Assembly: GCA_000934385.1 (NCBI GenBank)
Contig: KN880591.1
Span: 1-54,874 of the forward strand
Length of the DNA stretch: 54,874 nucleotides
From: Cylindrobasidium torrendii FP15055 ss-10
Lineage: Eukaryota; Basidiomycota; Agaricomycetes; Agaricales; Physalacriaceae
Reading direction: 5' to 3'
A program made the position numbers and the translations under genes. Of the stretch, positions 1-12,394 are shown in pieces. How positions within the stretch are numbered: position 1 is the stretch's first letter; each line of letters begins with the position of its first letter. Under the pieces are notes generated by a model. That model was not told the DNA's origin. It did no database searches and saw only the letters and a list, made by a program, of their open reading frames with translations.

Positions 1-278
1 GTGACTTGAAATCGCGTCGCCTCGCATCGCCGAGGATCTACTCGAGATCGCATCGTCGTCGACGAATAACGACGCGATGTCTCAGTAAGCGTATCGATAA
101 GCATTACTAACGAAACGATGGTGCGATTATTTCGCGACTATCGCGTCGACCTTAGGTCATCGCCAAGGAGCCTGAAGAGCTATAAAAGCGAAAGGTTTTC
201 GAAGCTGTAACCCCAGCTTCGCCTTGCTACCTGGCACTTGCAACAGCTACTTCAAACTGTGTTTTATTTGCACTACTA

Positions 279-309
279 CCCCCCCAACCCCAACCCCAAC
301 CCCAACCCC
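279..309. repeat. (CCCCAA)n-like microsatellite
   Basis: About four CCCCAA-type units directly in front of the transposase remnant. Fungal telomeres normally use CCCTAA, so this is taken as a simple repeat at a broken element end. Confidence 0.75.
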
Positions 310-315
310 GTCCAA

Positions 316-1414
316 AGCATCCGACTTTTCGGCACGACGAATAACTACAACACGGAAATGTTTGAGAGACTGCACATTGAGTATGCGAAGAAGGGTTGGC
401 GGGCGTCGAATCGCAGGGATGAGTTCCCTCAGATGACGCGCTGGGTGATCCGACAAGAGACCGTGCATGCTTTCGAGCGTTTCCTTAGATGGGTCACAAA
501 GGAAAAAGGTACGCTTGTCATTGTGTTCTGTATCTGCTACCTGACTTAACCCCTTTCCCAGCGCCCGAAAGAGCCTCAAAAGGCAAGAAACCCATTGCTG
601 CTGGTCTCTCCGTCCCCCAGTCTCTCGCTCAGAAGGGGTTCCAGTCAATCAAGCTTCCAAACGCACCTACAGCCCCATCCAAGGGCCTTCACGTCGTTGC
701 GCACCAGCACAACATCCCTTCCTTCCCCGAACACCTTGCCGAGTACCTCAGTCGAATTGAAAAGAAGAAGGCCCGCACTCCTCAGCTATACAAGGCCGCC
801 AAGGACCTTCCTTTTGCACGAATCGACGTATACCATTCATTCAGGCTGGAATTAGAAGGTTTGAACGACGACGATGGCGAGCAAGATTGGGTGAAAGCCT
901 CTCCTTTAGACGGCGGTCGCTATGACACGGTGGTCGTCCTTGACGGTGACGAGGCAGACATGGTCAGCCTGAACGGTACGGCAAATGTTCTTCTACGAGG
1001 TGACAGTCGTACTTACTATTTGTATCTACAGGTACGAGAATCGGTCGTGTGCATCTCATCTTCACCCTCCCACGGACCATGCGCATCGGGAGTAACGACA
1101 TGCCTCTTCCCGTTTATTGGCCCAACGCCTGTCCGCTAGCCTATATCACTTGGTACACCAAACCTTCGCAGAACGCAGCTGCCAAGGCCTCTCACAACAT
1201 GGTGTCAGTGTCTAAGGAGATGTTCCAAGGCGCTCCTCGGTGGTCCATCATCCCACTTTCCAACATTCGTCAGAGTTGTATGTTAGTGCCCGACTTTAAA
1301 AAAACTAATAGTAGAATATGGGACACGGACAAATGTGTTTTAGATACATGTACTCATTTTTATATTAATAACTGGCTCAGTCTATACTCTTACCAAACCT
1401 TGTACTTAGATTAG
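316..1414 (+). pseudogene. Plavaka-like transposase, C-terminal part (5'-truncated)
   Basis: Exons about 316-508, 562-975 and 1032-1414 read through as one protein to a stop. The motifs YNTEMFERLHIEYAKKGWRASN, RDEFPQM and a C-terminal PLSNIRQSCMLVP are those I associate with Plavaka/CACTA-related transposases of Agaricomycetes. The catalytic N-terminal half is missing: upstream of about 316 there is only a short C4A2-type repeat (279-309) and unrelated sequence, so this copy is truncated and very probably inactive. The second intron is placed at 976-1031 because it restores NGTRIGRVHLIF; the intron joining is inferred. Family assignment is from memory of the motif set. A Tnp2-type CACTA element is the alternative. 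Confidence 0.7.
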
Positions 1415-2225
1415 TATTGTAGATGTACTGCTTTATCGTATCATTAGTTGTAGTTACTAGTAGTTTTTACATAATCTTTACTGGTCAGTAATACTACTGT
1501 CATATTGTTACTTATTTTGAAGCAACTCGAACTCACTGGACACACCTTTCCCAGAAAAACCATCGTTAAAGCCAATACTATTAGTAGTAGCAGTTGTAGT
1601 CCGATGCTAATTGGGCCTTGCCACTTTGTGAATAGTACTTTAAATTGACAACACACCAAATATGAGGTTTTGGGTTTGACTCCCACTGACTGGCCAGTGA
1701 TTCTGGGGTAGAAAGCGATCATCCCATGCCTTGCCTTACCCCAGCTTAATCTGCCATACCACAACTTGAGTGGACCCAATGTATGAGGGAACATCTCAAT
1801 TCACCTCAGGCCAACTTGAGATGTTTCCTCAGATTTCAGGTTCACTTGAGTTAACCCGAAATGTTATTTTGGATTTCAGAGTGACCTAAGTTGACTTGAG
1901 ATGTCGCTTCAAATTTGGAGTCAACCTAAGTCGACTTGAAACCTTGCCTCAGATTTCAGGTTGACCTGGGTCGACTTGAAACCTTGCCTCAGATATCAAG
2001 TCGACCCAGGTCAACCTGAAATCTGAGGCAAGGTTTCAAGTCGACTTGTGGCTACTCATGTCACTATAACATCTTAAGGTTCCATGTGAGGTTGCTTCAA
2101 GCTTCTTAAGGCAGTGAAGTTGATCGAAGTCATCTCAGGCCTATCAAGTCAGGCCAAGTCAGTCAAGTCAAAAGGTAAGATTTCAAGTCGGCAAAAGTTG
2201 AGCTTAAGCTAGGGGGCATTTTCCT
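1415..2225. repeat. AT-rich tail and degenerate direct/inverted repeat field
   Basis: No gene seen. The first 400 bases are AT-rich. From about 1795 to 2200 a motif of the type TCAAGTCGACTTGAAACCTTG recurs in both orientations with drift. It looks like a non-coding part of a mobile element or a degenerating satellite. Confidence 0.6.
1928..2047. repeat. Perfect 52-bp inverted repeat with 16-nt loop
   Basis: Bases 1928-1979 are the exact reverse complement of 1996-2047; the loop is 1980-1995. Pairing stops at 1927/2048. The arms contain the same TCGACTTGAAACCTTGCCTC motif that recurs nearby, so the palindrome probably arose by inverted duplication of the local repeat. Confidence 0.9.
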
Positions 2226-2630
2226 GATGTCGGTAGTCTACTCGCTAACTGTATCGTAGTCCATGACTGTATCTGACCTGTAGCGTACAGGTAATGCACA
2301 GACCGTTTACATCCATTGACTGGTGTTGGAGTCCACGACTGTATCTGACCCGTAGCGTACAGGTTCACGTCGGTCTAGGAATAGCGATTCTTGTAAATCC
2401 TACCGTATACAATATCATTCTAGAGTATTTATACGGTCTATGTTATACAACTCATAGCCATGAGTTGCATCCTGAGTATATACTGAGTAATCTATGAGTA
2501 AACGACATAGTCCCTGACTTAATACGAGTCAGACATCGAGTGCTCGTGAATCCAGTCACGAGCGCTTATAAAACAATGAGATTCTGAGTCCGAGGCCTAA
2601 TCAGGCAGTCGGGCTATGCAACCGTCACAG
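2226..2630 (+). mobile_element. Possible solo LTR
   Basis: A purine-rich stretch (around 2209-2218) precedes a segment that starts TGATGTCGG and ends near CAACCGTCACA. It contains a TATAAAA box (2567-2573) in the position expected of an LTR promoter. An imperfect 32-bp direct repeat (about 2261-2292 and 2331-2362) lies inside. No second LTR, target-site duplication or internal region is visible, so this is only a suggestion. Confidence 0.3.
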
Positions 2631-3609
2631 TCAGATCCCGATTTGGCAGACTACGATCGACGGGCGCTTCTTACGTTTGGGGACTCTTCTTTCTCTCTCT
2701 CTTACTCTCACCTCGTACACGCATACATACGTTTGTCTTGCCCAACGCAACACGGGGCGTGTCCTTGTGAGTCGGCGTCTTGCCTCGTCTGTCCCGCCTC
2801 GCCTCCCCTTCCGCCTCAGTGTTGCCGTGTCGTACCCGACACTGGCCTTTCACAAATGCACTGCTACAATAGAAGATTCATCTTCTTGCTAATTTTATGG
2901 GATTTTGTTATATCGTGTATTGGCTTTTACTGTGTTCGTAGCAGAGCAATCAAATGCTTTGGAAACTTACACGTTGATGTGTAAGTATGAAGAGAATTTG
3001 ACTGACCATGTAAGCCGAGAAGCAATGGATTTCGATGAGCAACATGGCACGCAAGGAGCGGCGTGCACCGATGCGCACAATGAACGGTGAGTTCAACGTC
3101 CGAGTATTGAGCTAGCATACCGCTTGAGCTTGGGATGAGAACACCGGTCACCAAAGGACAACGAGGACTGATATCCAGCTAGCCTATAAAGGAACCTCGT
3201 TCGCGAGCTTGCCTTCTGTCTGCGGTCGCTTTGACCATGGTCAAAGACACTGTTCCAGTCGCACTGATAGCTCGTTCAGTGGATTACGGGAAAGAATTAT
3301 GCCGCTGGCAGCGTGCGCACACTTGAACATGTTCTATTCATCTTCCCGTGTGCCAAGGGTTGCCGTACAGCAAGACCGGTGCTCTAATATTCATTTGCCC
3401 AGTGCTGGGAAATGGTCAAAGGAATCGTGTGTTCCGACATTGTGCAGACAATCCAGGATCCAGATTGCACTTCGACTACTTACGCGTACGGCTATTCACA
3501 TCGGAAAGAAAGATCGAAAGCAGATTGTCCAAGTACACAGATTAAACAGTACATCTACCCATCGAGACAAAGCGGTCACTGATTGGCGTCAAACAAGATT
3601 CCGTTCTCC
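2631..3609. other. Intergenic, no gene recognised
   Basis: Short open frames only, none with a recognisable motif. A CT-rich tract lies at about 2688-2706. The last part is the 3' flank of VPS27. Confidence 0.6.
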
Positions 3610-5664
3610 TCACAGATCAATTAATAACGCCTCCTTCCTTGTCTCCTCCCTCTCAAACTGCGGCTGCATCGTCGGGGCGCTTGGGAACTGCGGTAGCGCT
3701 TGCGCAGGCGTATACTGACCTGGCGCGTACGCGTATTGCGGCTGTTGCGGTGGGGCCGGGGCATAAACTGGTTGCTGGGGAGCCTGAGGTGCATATTGAG
3801 GTTGTACAGACGCTTGCTGAGGTACCGGCGGGTGGGCTGGTGGAGCAGGAGCAGAGATCGGTGTCTGTGCGTAAACGGGAGAGTAATGTTGCTGTGTTGG
3901 CGTCGGGGGCGCATACTGCATCGGGGGTGGGGGTGAGGACACTTGTGGTGGTGCGTACATCAATTGAGGTCCAGGAGAGGCGGCGGCATACGATGGTTGA
4001 GCATATGTATTCGACCTCGATAGCGTGGGAGTCGCAGAAGGTTGATACGCCATTTCGGGCGGCGCTGATGGTGCATATGGTTGTGGTTGGTACGAGGGCT
4101 GCCACTGAGAGTACTGAGTGGGCGGCGCCTGTCTTCGGGGTTGCGATACCTGTTCCGTCAGCAGGTGGTCATAGAGCTTGACCGCCTGCGAAAGCTTGTC
4201 GTGCATCTCCGTCAAGAGCTGCTCCTTCTTTCCCGCGTCGTCCAAGCTCATGGTAAGCTTTGGGCGTAGCCCATTCGCCTTATCGTATAGTTCTCCCACT
4301 GCGGGGTACCGCGAAATCGGCATACCGGTGCTCTTCACTTGCTCGACGGTTTGGCTGAAGGTGAGAATAACATCGGATTCCAGTGGCTCGAGATCATGGT
4401 TCGGCATACGAGGAAGAACAGGCTGAGAGGATACGGTCCCAGGAGGGTAGGATTGCGAGAAAGTGGGTCCAGCGTATTCATTTCGCTCCGTGCGCGGAGT
4501 GTCAACGGCTATCGGGGCGCTAGGGCGCTGTTCTGACTCGCGCAAGCTGGCTTCGATGGCCGCGCGGAGGTCGGGGTCGTCCTCCTCCGAGAAGGCGGGT
4601 CGCGTCCTGCGATCGAGAATGGGTGGCTCGGAAGGGACATATCCTGGGCGAGCGTCAAGGCCGGTTTCTTGGAGGGAAAGCTGGATGGCGCGCTGAAGAT
4701 CCGCATCCGCAAAGTCCCTGGCGGCGCGATTCCTGCCACCATGCATACTAACAGAGTGGCGATGACTGGGAACGGTGAGTCAGTCAACCAGCAACCGCAG
4801 TACAGCATGAACACGCACAGTTTCTCAGCTCGTTTAGACAACTTGGAAAAGCATGCATCGCAAACGCGGACGTCTTGAGTAATGCCGAAATGGGGGAGCG
4901 GGATTGATTTAGACGAGCATTTATGATCAAAGACAAGGCCACAATTGCGACAGTGGTGTTTCCGGTTCGTAAACGTAAATTGGTCTCGACAGCGCATGCA
5001 GACCTCCGAATCAATCCATTCTGGCGCAGTCGAAGTGTCAACCATGGCAGATGTCGACGCAGTAAGGTCCTTCGGAGGGAAATTGTAGCCTGGATGTTGT
5101 TAGCCATCATTTAAGCGCCTGCGGAAGACGCACCTTCAACCATCAGCTGCTTGTAGATCGCCGGCGCGTACGACAACGCTGGTTTCCCCTCGAATGCGAT
5201 GCTCCAGTTCTGGATAAGGCGTAGCATCTTGTTCTTGACGTCAAGGTTGAGTCCGGGTATCTTCAGAAGGGAGACTAGATTGTCCAGGAATTCCCGGGAC
5301 GCGATCTCAACGAGAAGAAGGTCTCCGCCATTCTTGACACATGTATCGGCGAGCTGTAGGGTGTGAGAAACGATAGACTTGGCAGCCTGAACACGTACGC
5401 CGAGTGCAAGAAGCTGGACGTTGGGGTTCTTATGGTTCAGGCGCCGCTTGATAGCGCGCATTGCATCCTTTGCGGGTACTGATTTCGAGCGTATTTGGTC
5501 CGAAATCTCCAGGTTGAGGGCGATGTCTTCGGAGCCAGTGGGGAGTAGCTCAGATGTCGCCTTTTCTGCTGAAATCAGCATTTGAATCAACCCATACGAG
5601 TATCGTACGTACCAACGGCGTCGTCGATGGTGGAGGAGCCCCAGAGCCAGCTGCTAAGCGACAT
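3610..5664 (-). CDS. VPS27: Vps27/HRS, ESCRT-0 subunit
   Basis: Exons 5664-5613, 5565-5399, 5353-5134, 5089-4819 and 4747-3610 join in frame to 615 aa, close to yeast Vps27. Residues 1-146 form a VHS domain ([29 protein letters not shown]). About 171-231 is a FYVE finger with CMRC, the RKHHCRNCG signature and CDAC, which binds PI3P on endosomes. Two ubiquitin-interacting motifs follow at 251-262 ([12 protein letters not shown]) and 293-305 ([12 protein letters not shown]). The rest is P/Q/Y-rich, carries two PSAP motifs (the kind bound by the UEV domain of Vps23/TSG101) and ends LLIDL, resembling a clathrin box. Role: recognises ubiquitinated cargo and recruits ESCRT-I at endosomes. The start was chosen because it gives the family-typical N-terminus SSWLWG. 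It is divergent from RPB1. Confidence 0.95.
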
Positions 5665-6069
5665 AATGTTGGCAAGTGAGAGAGTGGACGCTGCTGATCG
5701 AGCCGTTGCATCATCAAAGTGCAGGCGGGCCGGGGTCCGATGGCCACGTGCATCTGACGCCAGCAAGTTGCGGTCCCGCATTTGCTTGTTTGTTGTTGAC
5801 CACCATCGTCGAGGGTCGACTCACCACATTCGACTCGCAGACACTTTCTGCATTCGACAAATCACTGGTGGACGCATCATCTGCCCTTTTCTTATACTTT
5901 CTGGCCGTACTACGCGATTTTTCCTTTTGTCTCGCGGAACAAGCAGCAGGCGCACCAGCATCAAAATACCCCCCGCGGCACCGCCGATACATTTCTCCGG
6001 CTTCATTAGTCGTAATCAACCAGCTACTCCATTGCCTGGCCACCGTTCACCGCGACATAAACTGCTGCA
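5665..6069. promoter_or_regulatory. Divergent VPS27/RPB1 promoter
   Basis: 405 bp separate the two start codons, so both promoters must lie here. A CACGTG box is present just inside the VPS27 5' side at about 5744-5749. No clear TATA box was found, which is usual for housekeeping genes. Confidence 0.7.
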
Positions 6070-9000
6070 ATGCTCGGTCATCAATTTGCGCACTCTGCCG
6101 CTCCTGTGCGTCGCGTGAAAGAGGTTCAATTTGGGATATTGTCCCCTGAGGAAATCGTGCGTGGTGGCCTCCTGAGCGTGATTTCTTTACTCATTGCCAC
6201 TCAGAAAGCCTACTCGGTGGTTAAGGTTGAGCATCCAGAAGTCATAGATGAAACCACGCGCAAGGCCAAGATTGGTGGAGTCATGGACCCTCGTATGGGT
6301 ACCATCGACCGGAACTTCAAGTGCCAGACCTGCGGAGAGGGCATGTCTGAGTGTCCAGGTCACTTCGGTCACATCGAACTTGCTCGTCCAGTATACCATC
6401 CAGGCGCGTGCCCCTACCTTGCATCTCCGCCGTTGCTTATGCCTTCCTCCAGGTTTCATAGTGAAAGTCAAGAAGATCATGGAGTCTATCTGTGTGAATT
6501 GTGGCAAACTGAAAGCAGACATCGTGAGTGGCATGCTTCCCTACTCGTTTCGCACCCCACCACCCAATTTTCTGGGGGCTCTCCCATTTGGTGAACCCCG
6601 AGCCCATACTTCGTGAGCGCCTCTTCGCAACGGGGCCATCACTCGCCCACATGCAGGAGCGCGCGTCTTCGGTCGCTTGACCGCCGCGTTCCACCCATAT
6701 GCATGCTGTGGCGGGTGGACATGCTGTATGTGGTGAAAAGGGGGCAGAGCGAGCAGTGCGAACGCGTACGGTCCTCCGAGGCTGTACGCATGGTTTATTG
6801 GCCCACCGTCATCTGCTGTATCGCAGCGTGAGGCGTGTGTAACCCTGGCCTGTGTTGACTCGTAAACCCCATTGTCCCATGCCTCTTCCGTCCGGGATAG
6901 TTGTATGTGAAAGTGTACGCTGACGGCTTGTTTGCTCTGCAAGTCCGACGAGAACTTCGCTGCCAAGGTTCGCCACCTACGAGATCCCAAGAAGCGCATG
7001 GCCGCTGTCTGGGCGCACTGCAAAACCAAGATGGTCTGTGAGGCCGACGAGGTTAAGGAAGAGGGCGAAGAAGGCGACGAGCCAAAGAAGGGCCACGCGG
7101 GATGTGGGCACACTCAACCCGTCATTCGCAAGGAAGGTCTCAGGCTCTACATGCAGTACAAGAAGTCCAAGGACGAAGACGACGTACGTCCTCGTTTGAT
7201 CTCCGCAAATACAACTGACTGACTTTCAATCAGGATCTCAAGTCAGCTCAGCCAGACAAGCGCGTTCTTGCACCATCGGACGTGTATACGACGTTCAAAA
7301 AGATGTCAGACATTGACCTCGGCCACCTGGGCCTTTCTGAAGAGTATGCGCGCCCGGAGTGGATGATCCTGACTGTACTGCCTGTTCCCCCGCCACCGGT
7401 TCGCCCCAGTATCGCAGTCGACGGCGGTGTCATGAGGAGCGAGGACGACTTGACCTACAAACTGATTGAAATCATCAAGGCGTCCAGCCAAGTCCGGAAA
7501 TGTGAGCAGGAGGGTGCTCCGGCGCACATTGTCAGCGAGTTTGAGGTATTACTCCAGGTGAGAGTCTTGCTTGCCTCGCCCATGCGAAGCGCCTAACCCT
7601 TGACTAGTTCCATGTCGCGACCTACATGGACAACGATATCGCTGGTATTCCACAGGCCATGCAGAAGTCCGGGAGACCCATCAAGGCCATTCGTGCTCGT
7701 TTGAAAGGCAAAGAAGGTCGTCTTCGCGGTAACCTTATGGGCAAGCGCGTCGATTTCTCGGCGCGTACCGTTATTACTGGCGATCCGAACCTGGAGCTTG
7801 ACGAGGTCGGTGTACCACGGAGTATCGCTATGAACTTGACATACCCCGAGCGAGGTACTGTGGACGACATTGTCTGTATAGCACATTTGCTGACTTGATA
7901 CAGTGACTCCATACAACATCTCGTACCTACAAGAGTTAGTGCGAAACGGGCCTCGAGAGTACCCTGGTGCTCGATATGTGGTACGGGAGACCGGTGAACG
8001 TATCGATTTGCGGTACAACAAGCGTGCCGAGGGCTTCCTGCAATACGGGTGGATTGTCGAGAGGCATTTGAAGGATGGGGAGTACGTACATCAAATGCAC
8101 TCATCTTGCGCTCGCTGACAACCCTTCAGTCACGTCCTTTTCAACCGTCAGCCATCCCTCCACAAGATGAGTATGATGGCCCATCGTGTTAGGTTGATGC
8201 CGTACTCCAGTATGTATTATCTCCTCACGAGCTTTACTGTCGTTGTTACTAACAGGCTTTAATCAGCTTTCCGTCTCAATCTTTCTGTCACCCCGCCGTA
8301 TAACGCTGATTTCGACGGAGACGAGATGAACATGCAGTAAGTTCGGCCTGGTTGTTTTGCTTGGACATTACTTAGTCTTGTTAGCATTCCTCAGAGCGAG
8401 GAAACTCGAGCGGAGTTGAGCCAAATCGCCTCCGTCGTCCGCCAGATCGTTTCGCCACAAGCCAACAAGCCCGTCATGGGTATTGTCCAGGACACGCTCT
8501 GCGGTGTTCGCAAGTTCACCCTCCGCGATTGTTTCCTCGACTGGCACCAGGTCCAAAACATTCTTCTGTGGGTTCCCGACTGGGATGGCATCGTCCCCAC
8601 GCCTTGCATAGTCAAGCCCAAGCCGCTATGGAGTGGCAAACAGATTTTGTCCATGACCATTCCCCGAGGAATCAACATCTATCGCGCTTCGGATCCTAGG
8701 TCGGACAACCCGGCTGACGACGATGGCATGTGCATCGAGAACGGCGAAATCATCTTCGGGGTCGTCGACAAGAAGACGGTCGGACCAACTCAGGGCGGTC
8801 TCATCCACGTTGTTTTCCGCGAGAAAGGCCACGACGCGACGCGAGTTCTCTTTTCTGGCCTCCAGCAGATAGTCAACTACTGGTTATTCCACAACAGCTT
8901 CAGCATTAGTATCGGCGACACCATTGCCGACAAGGCCACAATGGACTACATCACCAACGTCATCAAGGAGCACAAGGAGAAGGTCGTCGCCATCATCGAC

Positions 9001-12000
9001 AACGCGTACCACGACAAACTCAAGCCCTCGCCCGGCATGACCATCCGTGAATCGTTCGAATCAGCAGTCGAGCAGGAGCTCAACAAGGCTCGCGACACCT
9101 CTGGTCGCTATGCGCAGAAGAACTTGAAGGACGATAACAATGTCAAGCAGATGGTGGTCGCCGGTTCCAAAGGTTCTTTCATCAACATCTCCCAGATGTC
9201 TGTATGTGTCGGTCAGCAGTCAGTTGAGGGTCGCCGTATTCCCTTCGGGTTTCGTCATCGCACGCTTCCCCATTTCACCAAGGACGACTTCTCGCCTGAG
9301 TCAAGAGGTTTCGTGGAAAACTCGTATCTGCGTGGGTTGACACCGCAAGAATTTTTCTTCCACGCCATGGCCGGTCGCGAGGGTCTCATCGATACGGCCG
9401 TCAAAACCGCTGAAACCGGGTACATCCAACGTCGACTCGTTAAGGCGCTTGAAGATGTCCAGGTCTGCTACGATGGGACTGTCCGAAATTCTCTCGGCGA
9501 CCTCCTCCAGTTCGTGTATGGCGAGGATGGCATGGACGGCGCGTTCATCGAGAAGCAGAGCATCCAGTCATTCGGCTTGAACACCAGACAATTCGTGCAC
9601 CGCTACAAAGTCGATGTGATGGACCCCGCTGGCGGCTTCAAGCACGGCGTTCTTCAAGTTGGGGTAGATGATAGCTCGCTGGAGCTCCAGCGACTGTTGG
9701 ATGAGGAATATGACCAGCTCCTGTCAGATCGCCACCTGCTCAGAACCGAGATCTTCCCCAATCAAGACCCCAACGCTTCGCAATACTTGCCCGTCAATCT
9801 GCGGCGTATTATCCAGAACGCAATCCAAATCTTCCATATCGACAGGCGCAAGCCCAGCGATCTCGAGCCAGCGTTTATCATCACCTCGTTGCGGGAGCTC
9901 ATTTCCAGGCTGATTGTCGTCCGCGGCGACGATGAACTGAGTCTGGAGGCGCAGCAGAACGCGACGATGAGGTTTGCGATGCATCTGAGGTCGGCCTTCG
10001 CGGCGCGCGAGGTTTTGGAACAGCATCATCTTACCAGGCAAGCATGGGAGTGGGTCATTGGTGCGTCTTTCACAGCCCTTTCTATTGTATCCTAATGGCG
10101 TGCAGGTGAGGTTGAAGCGAAGTTCAATCAGTCTATCGCAAACCCGGGCGAGATGTGTGGCACGCTTGCCGCCCAGTCAATTGGAGAACCGGCAACGCAG
10201 ATGACCCTGAACACGTTCCATTATGCCGGTGTGTCCAGTAAGAACGTCACTCTCGGTGTCCCGCGTCTGAAGGAAATCATCAATGTCGCGACGAATATCA
10301 AGACACCCAGTCTGAGCATTGCGCTCGTCGGCAATCTGTCCGCTGAGGCATCACTTGCCAAGAACATCCAAACTGAGCTTGCCTACACATCGCTTCGCAC
10401 CGTCACCTCTTCGGTGGAGATTTGGTACGACCCCGACCCCACCTCGACTATCATCGAAGAAGATGCCACCTTTGTCGAGGCGTTCTTCGCCATCCCGGAT
10501 GAAGAGACCGAGGCCAAAGTTCACCTCATGTCTCCCTGGTTGCTACGCCTCGAACTCGACCGTGCTCGCGTCATGGATCGCAAGCTCGAGATGCAATACA
10601 TCGCCAATCGAATTTCCGATAGCTTCAAGACCGACATCTTCGCCATCTGGTCCGAAGACAACTCGGACAAGCTCGTTATTCGGTGTCGTGTGCTCGGAGG
10701 CGGCAAAGGAAGTGAAGAGGATGGTGTCGCGGAAGTTGAGGAGGACATCTTCTTGCGCCAACTGGAGACGACGATGTTGAATTCCGTCAGTCTTCGTGGT
10801 GTCAAAGGCATCAACCGTGTCTTCTTGGCACAGCAGGATTCCATCGAGGAGAACGAAGACGGGCTTATTACGGTGGTCAAAAACAAAAACTGGGTCCTGG
10901 ATACCGATGGGACAGCACTCAAGGCTGTCATGACCATCGAGGGTGTGGACTACAAGAAGACCTACTCGAACAACTGCGTCGAGATTTTCGATGTACTGGG
11001 CATTGAGGCCGCGCGCGCCGCACTCATGAAGGAGCTCCGCCAGGTCATCGAGTTCGATGGCTCATACGTTAACTACCGCCATCTCGCTCTGCTCTGTGAC
11101 TTGATGACCCAGCGAGGCTATCTTATGGCCATCACTCGTCACGGCATCAACCGCAACGACACCGGCGCACTTATGCGTTGCTCGTTCGAGGAGACGGTCG
11201 AAATTCTCATGGAGGCAGCATCAGTCGGTGAAAAAGATGATTGCCATGGCATTGCGGAGAATGTCATGTTCGGACAGATGGCGCCTATGGGCACGGGCTC
11301 GTTCGATGTCGCTCTCGATATTAACATGCTGAAGGATGCAATTGTGGACCACAGGCTGCCAGTGAACTTCGGCGGCGCTAGTCTCGAAGGCGGTATGACA
11401 CCCGGACAAGTCGCTATGACCCCGTACGACTCAAATTCGCCAATGTGGCAAGACTCGGCGTTCAAGGCGGACCAGGCAGCGTTCTCGCCTTTGGCTGCGA
11501 GTGGAGGAGGTGCTGAGGATTCGTCCAACTTCCAATGGCTGGCATTTGGGCAGAGTCCGATGGGTGCAGGAGGCATGTCGCCTGGAGGTGGATTCAGCCC
11601 GAGCTCACCAGGCTATTCGCCAACGTCACCGGGCTTTGCACCTCAGAGTCCCTTCGGTGCTGCGACTTCTCCATTCGGAACGTCTCCCTACTCATCATCC
11701 CCCTACTATGACGGACGGGGTGGGGCGACTTCACCCACATACTCACCGACTTCGCCAGCGTTCAACCCCACCAGCCCTAGTTACTCGCCGACGAGTCCGA
11801 GCTATTCCCCGACAAGTCCGCGATACTCACCGACGTCGCCTTCATTCTCCCCCACGAGTCCGAGATATAGCCCCACGTCGCCCTCGTTCAGCCCAACCTC
11901 ACCAACATACAGTCCGACCTCCCCTTCATTCAGTCCGACCTCACCGAGGTACTCACCAGCGAGCCCGTCCTTCAGCCCTACAAGCCCGTCCTACAATCCC

Positions 12001-12394
12001 ACGTCGCCCAAGTACTCGCCCAGTGAGTTTTCTCTTGCTTGTGAGATTTGTGTTTTAACATTCGTCATAAGCTTCCCCCAATGGATTTTCTCCTGCGTCG
12101 CCGAAGTACTCACCGACGTCCCCGATGGCATCGCCAACGTCTCCCAAATACTGTGCGTATCCTCAATCAGGGAATTGTCTATAAACTTACTAAGTCGTTC
12201 TAGCACCGACGTCGCCAACATACTCTCCTGCTTCACCTTCATACTCACCAGCGTCGCCAGCATACAGCCCGACCTCACCCACTTGGTCACCGTCTTCACC
12301 AAGACAGAATGGGCAAGGCTCTGGTACGAGCGGCACGAACGGGAGTACGTCACCGAGGCAGACACATTTCCAGACGTCGCCTTCCTGGGATTGA
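6070..12394 (+). CDS. RPB1: RNA polymerase II largest subunit
   Basis: Thirteen exons (6070-6156, 6205-6403, 6453-6523, 6944-7183, 7234-7557, 7608-7854, 7904-8081, 8130-8209, 8267-8336, 8385-10060, 10106-12022, 12072-12152, 12204-12394) join in frame to 1786 aa. Visible landmarks: N-terminal zinc site [17 protein letters not shown] (about 72-88) and CVNCG; the catalytic loop [10 protein letters not shown] near 490, whose aspartates hold the active-site Mg; bridge helix [18 protein letters not shown] near 825; trigger loop [13 protein letters not shown] near 1093. The CTD starts near 1547 and runs to the end, with roughly 25 YSPTSPS-like heptads. Many carry F for Y, or R or K at position 7. 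The first repeats are degenerate and the last part is non-heptad, ending SPSWD. Two introns interrupt the CTD. Intron 2 (6404-6452) is GC-AG and intron 3 is 420 bp. It synthesises mRNA in the nucleus; the CTD couples transcription to processing. Confidence 0.97.

Noticed and set aside
279..309. CCCCAA repeats as a telomere seed
   Set aside because: Too short, interior, and not the CCCTAA type of fungi.
1000..1031. 32-bp intron in the transposase remnant
   Set aside because: The donor at 976 gives a normal 56-bp intron and restores the expected NGTRIGRVHL junction.
1670..1700. B-box-like GGTTTGACTCC suggesting a tRNA-derived SINE
   Set aside because: No matching A box or cloverleaf could be built around it.
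6541..7113. 190-codon minus-strand frame over RPB1 intron 3 and exon 4
   Set aside because: Covers conserved RPB1 coding sequence; no recognisable protein features.
10521..11576. Long minus-strand frames inside RPB1
   Set aside because: Shadows of the RPB1 reading frame, without motifs or splice logic of their own.
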